A stretch of 64,000 bases of DNA from Diploscapter coronatus (lineage: Eukaryota; Nematoda; Chromadorea; Rhabditida; Rhabditidae): the NCBI GenBank assembly GCA_964036155.1, contig OZ038423.1:3363249-3427248 (forward strand), written 5' to 3'. Position numbers and translations under genes: made by a program. Positions 35,870 through 47,000 of the stretch are shown here, one piece after another (within the stretch, counting starts at the first letter, position 1; each line of letters opens with the position of its first letter). The notes below the pieces were generated by a model that was not told the origin of the DNA, searched no databases, and worked only from the letters and a program-made list of their open reading frames with translations.

Positions 35870-37329
35870 ACCAACAACCTGCTCGATCCACTTCCTTGCA
35901 AAACAAAAGCTTTATCCGCTAAACACGTTCTTTCTTTCCACATCAAAACCACTTGTTTTTAATTTACAAAATTTAATAAAGAATTTCTAATTCCTTGCTC
36001 AATTGTAGTTGGTTCAAAAGTAGTCGGTTAGAAACTTTTGAATTGCTTGGTACATTTCCCCTAAAATTCTCTGATGATGTTTCTCCTTTCCTAATAAAGT
36101 TTTGCTTGCAAGTTTCATCGTTGAACAAGTCGAAATTACTTTTGAAGAAGGCTCGAATTTTCTGACGAGTTTTAACAAACGAGTGCCAAAGATTCTCAAA
36201 TTCTCAATTTCAGCACAGAGCTTTACAATGTGAAAGATGAAGATGAAAGAGTGAGGTGATTTGAGAGACAGGAAAGAAATTAGGCGTTAATGATAGAATA
36301 AGGGATATTGTGAGGGCACAAAGAGTCAGAAACGAATATTTTCGATGGCAGCGCGCGTGTAGGCCGTAATAATCAATTACACCACGACTCTGCTGAGCTG
36401 ATCTCGGGCAAAATATGAGTCTATCAAAATCTTTTTATGTTTCGGGATAGATCGATAATTTTCTCTAAAGAGTATACAAATACAACAATGAACAATAGAA
36501 GTAAAATTTTTGATTTGAAGTATGGAAAAGTTCCAGGAAACTATTCTTTAAAAGCGTCTACTTTTCCACATTCTATTTCGAAAATTTAGAAAATAATACA
36601 AGTTCTAAATAAGATACAAAAGTGTTGTGCAAGACTCATCTTATAAAAACGCGATTGCACAAAATAAATATGACACGTTTCAACAGCTCAGATAAAGTAA
36701 TAATTTAATCACTAAGCGAGTTCGTATTGCGAATGTGATTCTGATTTGTTGAAAATCGATAATAATATGAAGATAAAACGCGAAAAACATGAATCACCGG
36801 ATTTATTGGAGTAGTTTCGGAAGTGCGTAGAATAGTAAGTAATATCTGAAAAAGACAAGAAAACTATAAGTCTCGTACATTTGATGTCAGAATTGACACG
36901 TGTTTTCTATTATGTTCAGGATATTAAATAGAAAATTAGGATTTTCAAGGAGAAATTATAGTAACTGCAGGAAGTTTTGAAAAAATCGCATTCTAACTAA
37001 CCTAAAATCCGAAATAAAAGCCGGAGAGCTCATCAAATCAACGAAGAAATTCGTAGAAAGCAGTGAAGAATAAAAATTTGTACGAAAATCAAAGAAAATA
37101 ATTTGTATTAGTTTCAAAAGTTGTAAAGATAATAGAATTATTTCGACCGATCCACCATTTCTTATAATCTTGATGCGCAAATATTTTCATGATAATCTGT
37201 AGAATCAAAGTAAAACGTTAGGAGAAAATGATCCCAGAGGTTGAGGGCGTTTTCATTCTACATGAAAATTATTCAATAACCTTCAGAATCTTTAAAAAAA
37301 AAAAAAGAATGAGAATAAATTTATATAAA
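35870..37329. other. Intergenic between convergent troponin T and glt genes
   Basis: The troponin poly(A) signal is at 35975-35980. The rest is AT-rich and no gene was recognised. The distal part may be 3' UTR of the long glt isoform. Confidence 0.5.
35975..35980 (+). terminator. Poly(A) signal AATAAA, troponin T
   Basis: AATAAA 106 nt after the TAA stop. Confidence 0.7.
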
Positions 37330-37451
37330 TCAGAGCATATGGGAGTTTTCGGTGTTATGATTGCCGATGCTGACTCGCTTGGCCTGTGCTGGTGATGCGT
37401 GTTGAGACAGCATCGAGTAGCCCTGGTTGTTGACTTCGAGGTGAATTCGAC
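37330..37451 (-). CDS. glt-4: Alternative terminal exon (distal) of the glutamate transporter
   Basis: After a TTTGCAG acceptor this exon reads GT CGA ATT..., matching the phase-1 end (GAAG|GTCAG) of the last common exon. It encodes [20 protein letters not shown], then a tail ending NTENSHML and TGA. The final residues differ from the proximal version, so scaffold binding or surface localisation could differ between isoforms. Confidence 0.7.
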
Positions 37452-40400
37452 CTGCAAATTTTCATGGTTTACTTTTTCGTAAATAATAAGCTTCAGATCA
37501 CAACAATCGCCATGTAAAGCGACGTCACACTTCGTAAATGACACTGTTATTCTAGTCAGAAATAACGCTGTAGTGAATGTTTTTATTCAGCAAGTTACAT
37601 ACAGGGATTGTGGGTTCACTTCAGCAAATCTTGTACGTTTATTATTGAAACGTATGTGTTATTTCTTTTCTTAATCGACATGTTATATGAAACTGTAGGA
37701 AAGTCGTGGTGGATGCCTCTAATCTTAGCGCTCATGCAATTTTTTAAGGTAAAATTCGAAAATAAATCGTTATGAATTTTCAGATGCATGCTATGCCAAA
37801 ATATGAAATATTCATGCATCGTGCTCACTGCAAGCTGAACGAAAAGTAGAGGATGATTGGATAAAGTTGCTGAAGAAAAACTTATGCTGACTGTTGGACC
37901 AGACTTTCCAGGTAAATGACAAATTTATCACGATAAAGAGTCTCTATGAACGCATTCATACCTCTGACATCGTGTCAATATCAAAATGAAAAATCGCATG
38001 AAAAGACAGTGTCGACACGAGTGTCAAATTTACACGAATCGTGTCAAAATTTCTTGACATCGGGCGGTTTTGACGTCAAATTTCTCGACCTTCTGCCACT
38101 TTGCAAAATGCACTACGTACATGTATTCTCTGTTCTCTCTCATTTATGTTCGCTATTTTCTGGCATTTGACATTGATACGATGTCAAAAAGTATATGAGC
38201 GCACCCTATGAAACTCAGAAGTCCGCCACCATGACACTGTTCATCAGTGATATTTCAGATCAGAAATAAGGTTCGAAATTTGTTTTTGACGTAATTCTAA
38301 AAGTCTAGATAGTTCAATTAAATCATGCATTCATTCATCCTTCACTCCCATGCCCATGCTCATGCCACTCCGTTCGATTACTTTCAGTGTCCTATGATTG
38401 CATCGCTCTCAACACTTGGAGTGCTTCAGTTGTGACAGCGCCTTGCAATTTGGTGTCGAATTCGTCGCTGCTGCATGGTTGTTCTGATGCTTCGGTTCCT
38501 GTCCTGCATGTGCATGTGCGGCTTGTGCTTCCTCTTGGGCTATCAGATGCTTCTCAGCTGCAGAAATAAATCGTGATTTTTGAAAAAAAAACTAGAAGAA
38601 ATTCGAGCTTGAAAATTTTCTTCAAAGAAAAAAGTGCGGGAAAAGGGCTTGCAGAAAAGATAAACTTTAATTTGAAAAAAGAAGCTGAAAATTCTATCAT
38701 TCAAAGAAGTCGTACTTAAATCTGAACAAATTGTTCATTTTTATATGTTTCAAATAATTTGATAATAAATCTATTCATGTAAAAGTCAATCTTTTTGATC
38801 TCTTCGGTGCTTGTTTGAAAAGCATTGTTAATAAACTATTCCTATTGAAAAATTCGTGTCCTTGTGAAGAAAAAGGTTTTGTCAAACCAAACTCTAGCTG
38901 CATGAAACTGAACGTCGTGAGGAAAGATTGAAATTCGATGTCAAAATGCCTTGGATTTGTGGGTCCTTTGGGGATGGTCATTCGTCATTCTCACACCCTA
39001 ACAAACTATCTGCAAACATGTGACTTGGCTCGAGGTTTTCGAGGGAGGACGGCAAAGTTATGCTAATTTCTTCGAGAGTTTAGATACAAACCTGACCTTC
39101 ATAATAAATACTCGTCGTCTAGAGAGTCTTCAACTGCAAACAGGCTTTCTTGGATTTTCAATCAGAAAGATTATCGTCTATCAAACTTGAGTTTTTTTTT
39201 TTTAAATTAAAATAGATGAGTATATTTCGTGCATTGACTTTTCATACAAAATAAAATATGGACGAGTTTTAGAAACATACACTTATTTCACTTTAGATCT
39301 CGAAGATGATAGACGATATCATGCTTTGAGCATTTTTCAGGCCAAGGATTGGTAAAATTTCATAACCCAGGATCTCATTCGGGAGAAGAACTGTTAGGGT
39401 GTGAAAACGCAATGAATCCCATCAGCCCAAATTCCATCGATCTACTTAGATGCCGTAAGACGTCATAATATGAGACGTGGTAGAAATAGTGTAGGAAAGT
39501 CTTTGAAAACAATCTGGAGAGGACGAAATGACGGAGTGACGAAGTACTTTCTTGCATTTGACGCAATGCCAGAATGATAGAACGTAATAGTGGATGAGGG
39601 AAAGTGGGTGGCAATAAGCGCAATTCAGTTATTTCGTCAAATCCAAAAGAATCATTTCGTCTCTTCAAAACTACCGTTGTGAGTGAATTTTTCCCTACGT
39701 AAATTCACCATGTCTCATGTCTAGACATCTTATGGTTTTCAAGTTGCCATTTCATGGTCAAATAATAAACGCAAGCTCTTTGCATTCTTTTGACTGACCT
39801 TCTTTGAGCTGTTTCTCGCAGAGCTTCTCGACGACGCAGGCACCGATGCTGTCGCCATGGACATTGACTGTGGTCCGCATTCGGTCGAGTATGAAGTCAA
39901 CGGGGAAGATCAGGATGAACAGATTGGTCGGCAGTCCGATCGCGATCAATACCATTATCATTGTCACGATGCCTAAACTAGGCTTCGGAATAATTTGGGA
40001 TCAAAATCGCTCCGTCTTAGGAATTATCATCTGTTAAATGACAAATTTCAGATTATTTTGATAACTTGGACACCATAAATCCTCAAGCCATGCGAAGTAG
40101 CATGGGAAAAAGAAACCCATACCTCCTAATACCCTCCCCTAGCCATACACTGTTTCGCGATGGCTTGAGGGCTTATGATTTCCAAATAGTCGTTATTTTC
40201 GCCGATTTTATTTATCGAACAAACCATAGTCTATTGATTACCTGCTTGCGGAATCCCAGCCGCACCGATGCTAGCCAATGTGGCTGTCAAACTGAACAAA
40301 ATGATCTCTATTCACAGAAAGATTTTAAGCACTAACCTAACTAAGATGACTTGTCCAATGGACAAATCTTGACCGTAACATTGAGAAATGTAGATGGCGG

Positions 40401-43400
40401 CTACAGCTTCGTACAGAGCTGTGCCATCCATGTTTCTGAAATTCGTAAATCAAGAGAAAAACAGATGATGAACGACATGATATCGGGCAGGTGAAAAATG
40501 CTTTTTTTGGATCACCTAATCTAATAATATCTTGTTTGAAATTGAGATTATGCTGAGTTTTCTTCGGATTATGACAAATGTTGAGATCTAGGAATTCCTA
40601 CATCGTTGCTCCAAGCGGCAAGACGAATCGAGTGACTCGAGGATCGACGTGGTTGTTCTCCTCGCAACACTTGATTGACAGAGGCAATGTTGCAGAACTG
40701 AATTTCAATCCATCATTTATTACAGTCTATACTTGGCAACCTCGAACTAGTTGCCAAAGCTGTGAGCAGAGCCTGAGCCATTCCAGAAACGTATTTCAAT
40801 GGGTTTCGTCGTGCAAGCTGAAGCTACTATTCTTTATCAAATTAATGTGATAGAGGCAATTTTGAACGCTATAGATTTGTTCAATTTATAACGGTATGAT
40901 GTATGAACCAACACTATCGGTTCAATATCATCTCTCTTACGTACGGCAATTATTGAAACCTACCACAACACATAAGAATGGCAGAATGATGAATGCGTGA
41001 ATGAACAGCCCACTGACGACAGTGATCACGTAGCCCATCAGTCTTTGCAGCTCCTTGCCTGGATCCTTCATCCCAACAATCTGAGCTGCGATCAAAAATG
41101 TGATGCCGACTGGGGAATACCTGGATTTTTGTGATGTGTTTTAAGATATTCGATATTTCGGATAGTTGCACAAATTTTTTACCTATCTCCATTAATGCCA
41201 TCGTAAATTTTCAAAGAAACGAATTCCGGATTTCTTTTGGAATCTTACTTTAATAGTTTGTAAGTTTCAAAATATACTACATTTTGAAGGAATTTCGATA
41301 ATTTAATGAACTTCCGGAAATGTAGTTATAGTATTAGATAAAAATATCAACACTAATTCGAGGCCCATGCTTGATGTTATGATATGGGTGATGCAATTGA
41401 ATCCCTACATGATAACGACGCCCAACATCCTCATGCTGACTGCTTCGAGCGACTTGAAGAACTCCTTGAGCCCTTTGCCCTCCTCGCCCACGAAGCCGAT
41501 CGTGGCTCCGAGAGCGACGCTGAACACGACCAAACCCATGATGTTCATGCCGTCAGACACCACCTTCTCTGGACTCTCGGTGAACATTTGTCGTTGCTCT
41601 GAAAAGTCTTTCAATCAATTTCAAAGAATGTTTCTTGGATTTTCGGATCGTTTGTATGACATACCAAAGCAATGGTGAATTGGCACATGTGCAATTATAA
41701 CTAATTTCAATTTTAAAAAGAAAATTGCGAACTTATCAGTCTTTCTCGGACAATTTTCAACTTATGTTTCAAGAAATGACTGGTCATTTGACTATCTTCT
41801 TCAAACAACTCAATGGCTGCCAGTGTAGTTATTTTCAACGAATTACCTCAAATTATGCAATGCAACGATCAACCTACCTGGACTCAGTGTAAGTGCATAT
41901 TCAGGTGCGAGTTTCGTTGACCCGTTGTAATAAGTCATGCAGATTTTCTCTGATTTGAAAGCCGCCTCGAGTAGGTTTTCGGGGAACATCGATCTAAAAG
42001 GAGATGTTATGCATCGATCATTCAAACAAATCGTCATAAGCAACATTGCTTACTTGACGAGATCCAACACAGTATCGATTGGATACGAAATGCACGGTGA
42101 CGTCTTGACATCGCCCACCAATTCTTTGATGTTCGTCTCGACCCAATAACCCGGCTTTATCGTCATCACCAATATTATGCCTAAATTAAAAGACTCACTT
42201 GCAGTTTACAGTACATCATGAATACTTTTTCGCTTCGAAATTCTTTTTCGAAAGTTCTTTACATTTTGTTACATTTAAATGGTGACGATAAAATGAGGTC
42301 AATTTTTGCATTTCTATTTCACTTAACAAATTTTAGTTATTTTTATCAATATGTTATAGGGTTTAGCTTGAGTTTTCGACTTATTTTAGTCATTGGTCAG
42401 CTCACTTTTTTGGTATTTCATAATTCAACCAATGTTTTACCCAAAAATACAGCAGAAAATGTGGTCATGACGTAGTACATCATCGCTACGAGGCCCAATC
42501 GGCCCGCAGTTCCTGAGTCCAAAGACGCTAAGCTACTTCTGTAAATTATTTCTCGTCTAATTGCTGAATTTCGGTAACACATCTTCATCATGCTGATCGA
42601 TTAATGAACATATGTTTTCAAAGGCCTGCTGATTTTTGCAAGAGATAAGTTTTATGTTGAGCAATGATTGTAATTGATTTCAATTTCTGATACCTGAATT
42701 TTGTTGCAAAATCAAGTACAATTTGAAAATCGAAGATCACATGAAGCTTTTTACAAGATACGATTACAATTCTCGATGCTCGAACCACAAAAGAGTTGTT
42801 TTTCCTCCACGACAATTTTTCGCTTGTTTCGCATTCGTTCTTAGAGTTCTCACAATAAATCAGAATTTCGGATCTTTCGGAAGTGCGTGGTTTTTGTTCT
42901 ATGTATTGTGACAAATCATAGAAGTTGTAAAGATCTAAGATTGGCGATTATTTTTACTTTGACTTGTAATATTAAAGCTGTGAAATCCTACATGGATAAA
43001 CTTGTGTTAACTAAATAACATGCGAAACTTACATAATGCTTGAAATAATCATAGGCAAGATGAGCATTTTGAGCATTTGTACGAATACGTCGCCGGGGAA
43101 TCGGAGATAAGATAGATGTCGCTGAAAAAAGTTCATTAATTTTAGCCATCAAAAGGTCAATTTAGGAAATTAGTGTAGAGGACAAATGTAAGTGCGTAAT
43201 AATTAAAAACCCATATATATATATATATGCCTTTATATCCAACTATACTCTATATCACTCTTTCATGTTCATGAATGAAGAACGTTTCCATGTACAATTA
43301 TTGTAAAACGTTACTAGGCGGGACTAAGGTGCTATACCGTATAGATTTTAGGCCCATTTCGATGTCATTTTTTATTTTGAACTACTTAGTGTCCTCCTCT

Positions 43401-44000
43401 TTCCTTATTCACGATCATGGACAGGTTTATAACATTCTAGATAATCGTCGAGCCTTTGCTTTCCCTTGCTAACAAGCGTGATAGAGTGTACAAATAATAT
43501 TTTAAGTTTAGATATAGTAAACCTTTAGGTTATTCGCTAGCGCGCCCAAGATAAGACATAGGTACCAAGGTTTTATAATCTGGGTACGAAGTGCATAAAA
43601 GGGTAGCTTGAGGGATGAGCCCCTTACGAGTGGAAATCCTTGCGTACCTGATCGTAACAGACAGGTAATATTGAGATCAAGCCCATCTTCCCCATGTTAT
43701 CTGTGGCGGTATTTTTTTTTTTGCATAAAAAGTCGCACTTCTGATAACAGGGTTTATATGCGAGGTGTGGTTAGGACGGCGGAGTTGCCTATCCAACTAA
43801 TGGATTCATGGGAAACGGGGAACCGCTTATCTACCGTTTACAATATTCTGACATTACTTTTGCTCAAAATGATCATAAAGTTGTCCAACCTTGCTCCATT
43901 TAGCATCGGGATCTCTGAGTGCCAGCCCAAGTGCGATACCAACGATCACGCCCAAGATCGTCGCGAACAGCAACGCGTTCTCCTTCGAGATACGCGGCAT
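37330..44000 (-). CDS. glt-4: SLC1/EAAT-type sodium-dependent glutamate transporter
   Basis: Plasma-membrane transporter clearing extracellular glutamate. Minus-strand exons: 43890-44000, 43033-43121, 42443-42538, 42054-42180, 41878-41993, 41409-41598, 40964-41120, 40741-40817, 40602-40697, 40337-40435, 40242-40291, 39799-39972, then either 38409-38557 or 37330-37451. Products would be about 509 or 500 aa. Diagnostic motifs: [39 protein letters not shown] (HP1), [10 protein letters not shown] (ion site), [10 protein letters not shown] (HP2) and [12 protein letters not shown], whose Arg is the carboxylate-binding residue of glutamate-selective members. One problem: exons 3 and 4 join with one base too many, although flanking frames are unmistakable. 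glt-4 is chosen over other glt genes only from recalled synteny with mup-2. Confidence 0.9.
37965..38186. mobile_element. TIR element (MITE) between alternative glt exons
   Basis: The left end TGACATCGTGTCAATATCAAA (37965-37985) and right end TTTGACATTGATACGATGTCA (38166-38186) are inverted with 2 mismatches in 21 bp. Internally GTGTCAAA/TTGACATC-like motifs repeat in both orientations. No coding capacity. Only one copy was seen in the window. Confidence 0.65.
38409..38557 (-). CDS. glt-4: Alternative terminal exon (proximal) of the glutamate transporter
   Basis: After a TTTCTGCAG acceptor the exon starts CT GAG AAG..., again in phase with the common exon. It encodes [19 protein letters not shown], a His/Ala/Gln-rich tail, and ends QLKHSKC with TGA. 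It lies 0.96 kb before the distal exon, so choice between them would require alternative splicing coupled to polyadenylation. Confidence 0.75.
38991..39404. repeat. 13-bp perfect inverted repeat bracketing 414 bp (glt intron)
   Basis: TCACACCCTAACA at 38991-39003 and its exact complement at 39392-39404. It may mark a third small TIR element, or be coincidental. The interior contains a spurious 97-codon minus-strand open frame. Confidence 0.35.
40074..40177. mobile_element. MITE family A, copy in a glt intron
   Basis: 104-bp near-palindrome: CATAAATCCTCAAGCCATGC at the left and the inverted CATAAGCCCTCAAGCCATCG at the right. The interior (GGGAAAAAGAAACCCATACC, CTAATACCCTCCCCTAGCCA) matches the apa-2 intron copy at 5196-5300. 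Confidence 0.75.
43130..43880. other. Large first intron of glt with an unassigned GC-richer block
   Basis: Contains a short (AT)n run near 43213-43228. From about 43530 to 43830 the sequence is richer in G and C than the rest of the intron (for example GGATGAGCCCCTTACGAGTG and GGTTAGGACGGCGGAGTTGC). I cannot assign it; a decayed repeat or small RNA are options. Confidence 0.3.
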
Positions 44001-47000
44001 CTTAAAATTATTTTCTATACAAAAATATGAATGATATATTTCTAATTGAAGGTTATCGACAATTGACCAGAGAAGCGATAATATTTCGAAATTCATTAAA
44101 TTTTGAAACATACGATGCATTTATGCTGATTGTAGAAACTTAGAGCTAAAGACTTTATAAAATTAGTTAAAATTTTATATGACGGTGGGAGAACGGAATG
44201 AGCAGAAAAGTCTCATTCTCTTAAAATAAGAAAAAGTTGAAACTTATGAAGAAAACGTTAATATTATTTAAACGATAAGCAAGTGCTCAATAAAAAGTAA
44301 GTTTCAGATAATTGGATTTCAAAGCGTCGGTATAAAAGCTCTAATCGACTGCTACTAAATAATTGTAACCTAAAATGACGTGATCTGGAATCAAAGACGT
44401 TTTTGCATGTGCCATTTTTCGAGTAATCAGCGGTTGGAATTGAAATAGAACGCCTCTTTGAGGACACTTTGAGGGTGTGTGAAACAATGGAACGATAGAA
44501 AAAGAGCGCATCAGCGTTTTGCATCTTTCGCTTAATTCATTTTCTTTTGTTCTCTCAAATTTCCTCATTATTCCTCGCATTTCAGCTTCTTTTCCCATAT
44601 TCCTTTGGGCTTTCCAGTCAAAAGCCAAAACCCAACCGAAATAGGCTAAATGCAATGCACAAAGATATCGAATTTGATGGCTGAGAGGAGGAGCAATTTA
44701 ACGTGCGAACAAAGAAAAACTCCATCCAAAGAAAAAGACTGATATAAAAACGAGATTAGAGAAATTATGAGATTCAAATAAAAATGGTCATAGAGGTCTG
44801 GCTGAGATAAAAAGGGGTTGAATTTTAAATTTGTTGAAGGAAACCGTAAATATAAAACATTCCAAAGTAGGGCAGTAGCATATGGATAAAGCAAAAAAAT
44901 GCTGCGAGCTAATTAGCAAGTCGATATTTAAAATTCGATAAAATTTTCATCCCGAAAAATGACTGCAAATGAAAGGTAGAAAACTCCCGCAGAGGTAAAA
45001 AATTGAAAAGGGGTCGAATTCTGAATTCAGGAGCAGGTTGTTAGCTCGAGAGAAGCTGAAAATTTGCGGCGACGAAAAGCTGAATGCAAAAGATGAATAG
45101 ATTGAAAAATTCCGCTGAATTCGCTTCCATAGGGAGGATAAAAATATTAGGTAAGTAGAGAGAAAATAACCGCTCGACTTTGCGCATTTTTCCAACAGAA
45201 AGAACACAATTGGAGAGCAATGCAAAGAACTGAATAAAGGCAGGAAAAAGGTAGGCAAAAGTAAAATGTGCAGTCGTTCTGAAGCAGAGATATGAAGGAT
45301 AAAGAAACAATTCGAAACATTGTTGATATGCTGAATAATGGAAGTAGAAAGACGGCAAGGGTGTTTTATGGAATTCAGGATTTTTAGCAGACATATAAAG
45401 AACATTGAAACATTCGAAAAAAAATGATATGCTGAAGAATAGATAGAGAAAAATGCCTGGAGTAGTTTATGGAAAGCTCCGAATTTGAAGTGAGAGGAAG
45501 AAAAACTCGAGAGCAATAAGGCTGTGTCACGAGGTCAGAGTAAAACTATTATGGAGCAGAACATTATTCAAACTGAACGCAGAAGTGTTTATGGAATTAT
45601 AAAGTAGAGTGAAGAGTGAGTAATGGTGAATAATGAAGGACTTGAAGACGGAACTGAACTCATTGGAGAATAAAAGGTGCTGTTATATTGAATCATATCG
45701 TACTGTTTGTTGAAGTAAGTCGATACCCCTTAATATGATTCAAATGTTTTCTATGATTGAAAGTCATCTACATTTGCAACGTATCAAATTGAAAGTGGCT
45801 TATCACAATATTCCTGATAAGAGAATTTAATTCTCATAAATATGATATCGCTATAGCATAAAATTTTAGCGAGTCTTTTAAAACTAAAACATCTCAGAAA
45901 TATGCGATTTGCAGCTAACAATATTCATTTTGTGTGCGTCAAAATGAGTAGGAATGTTTGGCATTTAGTGGGAAAAAGTAACAAAGGAATGAGGGAGTAT
46001 ACAAGAGTGAAGCAGTGGGGGAAGAAGGAATGAAACAGAGAGCAGGACGAACAGGGCACATCGGAAAGATGTATGACGCCAAACGAAGATGAACGAAGAG
46101 TTTGACAATGAAAATGAAAATAGATCTTCATGGCTTAAAATTGAGTAATGATTGACAATTTGCGTAAGGAGATGGTTATATTTTTGAAACATTCGGATTT
46201 CTGGATAATACGCCAAAAACTAATCAATGGTAACATCAAATTATTTAGACGAGGGAAAAACTTGGATCATATTTTATTTGTTATATCCAAGGAAGGCGAG
46301 TAATAAACTGATGAAACGAATGAGGTATTGCTCTGTTCAAATTTTGAAATTCCCACGAAAGATGACTCCGATTCCCGGTTTAATTTTTCAAACCTCAAAC
46401 CTTCAATCTCTCAATAAGTCATTTTTCAAGTAGCTTCGAAGTGAGTTATAAATAATAGTTTCAAATGGGATGCAAGGCTAATGCAATTTTAAAGTTCATG
46501 ATTCATAAAGTCGAAATGCCTTTTGGCGGGAAAAAGTCGAGCGGTTCTTTGAAAATGGGACGCCCCGTGTGTCTACGGATTGCGGATCGACAACGAGTGT
46601 TTATATCACAAAGCAGAGCAGTCAAAGCGGAAAGAAGTGATCTCTCGAAGTAGACTCAGACTCATTCTCTCGCCATTCCTCACCTCTCATAGATCTCTTC
46701 GGACAATTCGTATCTCACCTTGACTACATTCTCAAACTTTCTTCAATAAATGATAGCTTTTCATTTTGTTTTTATTCTCTCTAAATAGGTCCAACGCTCG
46801 TGGTATTCATGATTAAGATCAGCTTATTTTCGTTTCTTCGCAAATAATCATCCTTCGTCATGATATGTTTCTTAATTTCATTTCAGGCTAATCTTACATT
46901 TCCATTTTTAGTTTGATCCTTTATTAAAAATTCGAAAATGAAGACGGTCTTCTTTCATTTCGAATTTGTTTCATCAGTATAATTTTCAAATGAGCCTCAC

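Noticed and set aside
39375..39668. 97-codon minus-strand frame inside the last glt intron
   Set aside because: No similarity to the transporter or any family. It lies within the 13-bp inverted repeat interval.
43213..43228. (AT)n runs here, near 49,691 and near 50,680 as functional elements
   Set aside because: Ordinary dinucleotide microsatellites. The one near 50,680 merely adjoins the mariner insertion site.
44947..45516. 189-codon minus-strand open frame (and the overlapping 45041-45394 frame)
   Set aside because: Low-complexity Phe/Ser/Leu-rich translation produced by purine-rich plus-strand DNA. No splice sites, motif or family match.
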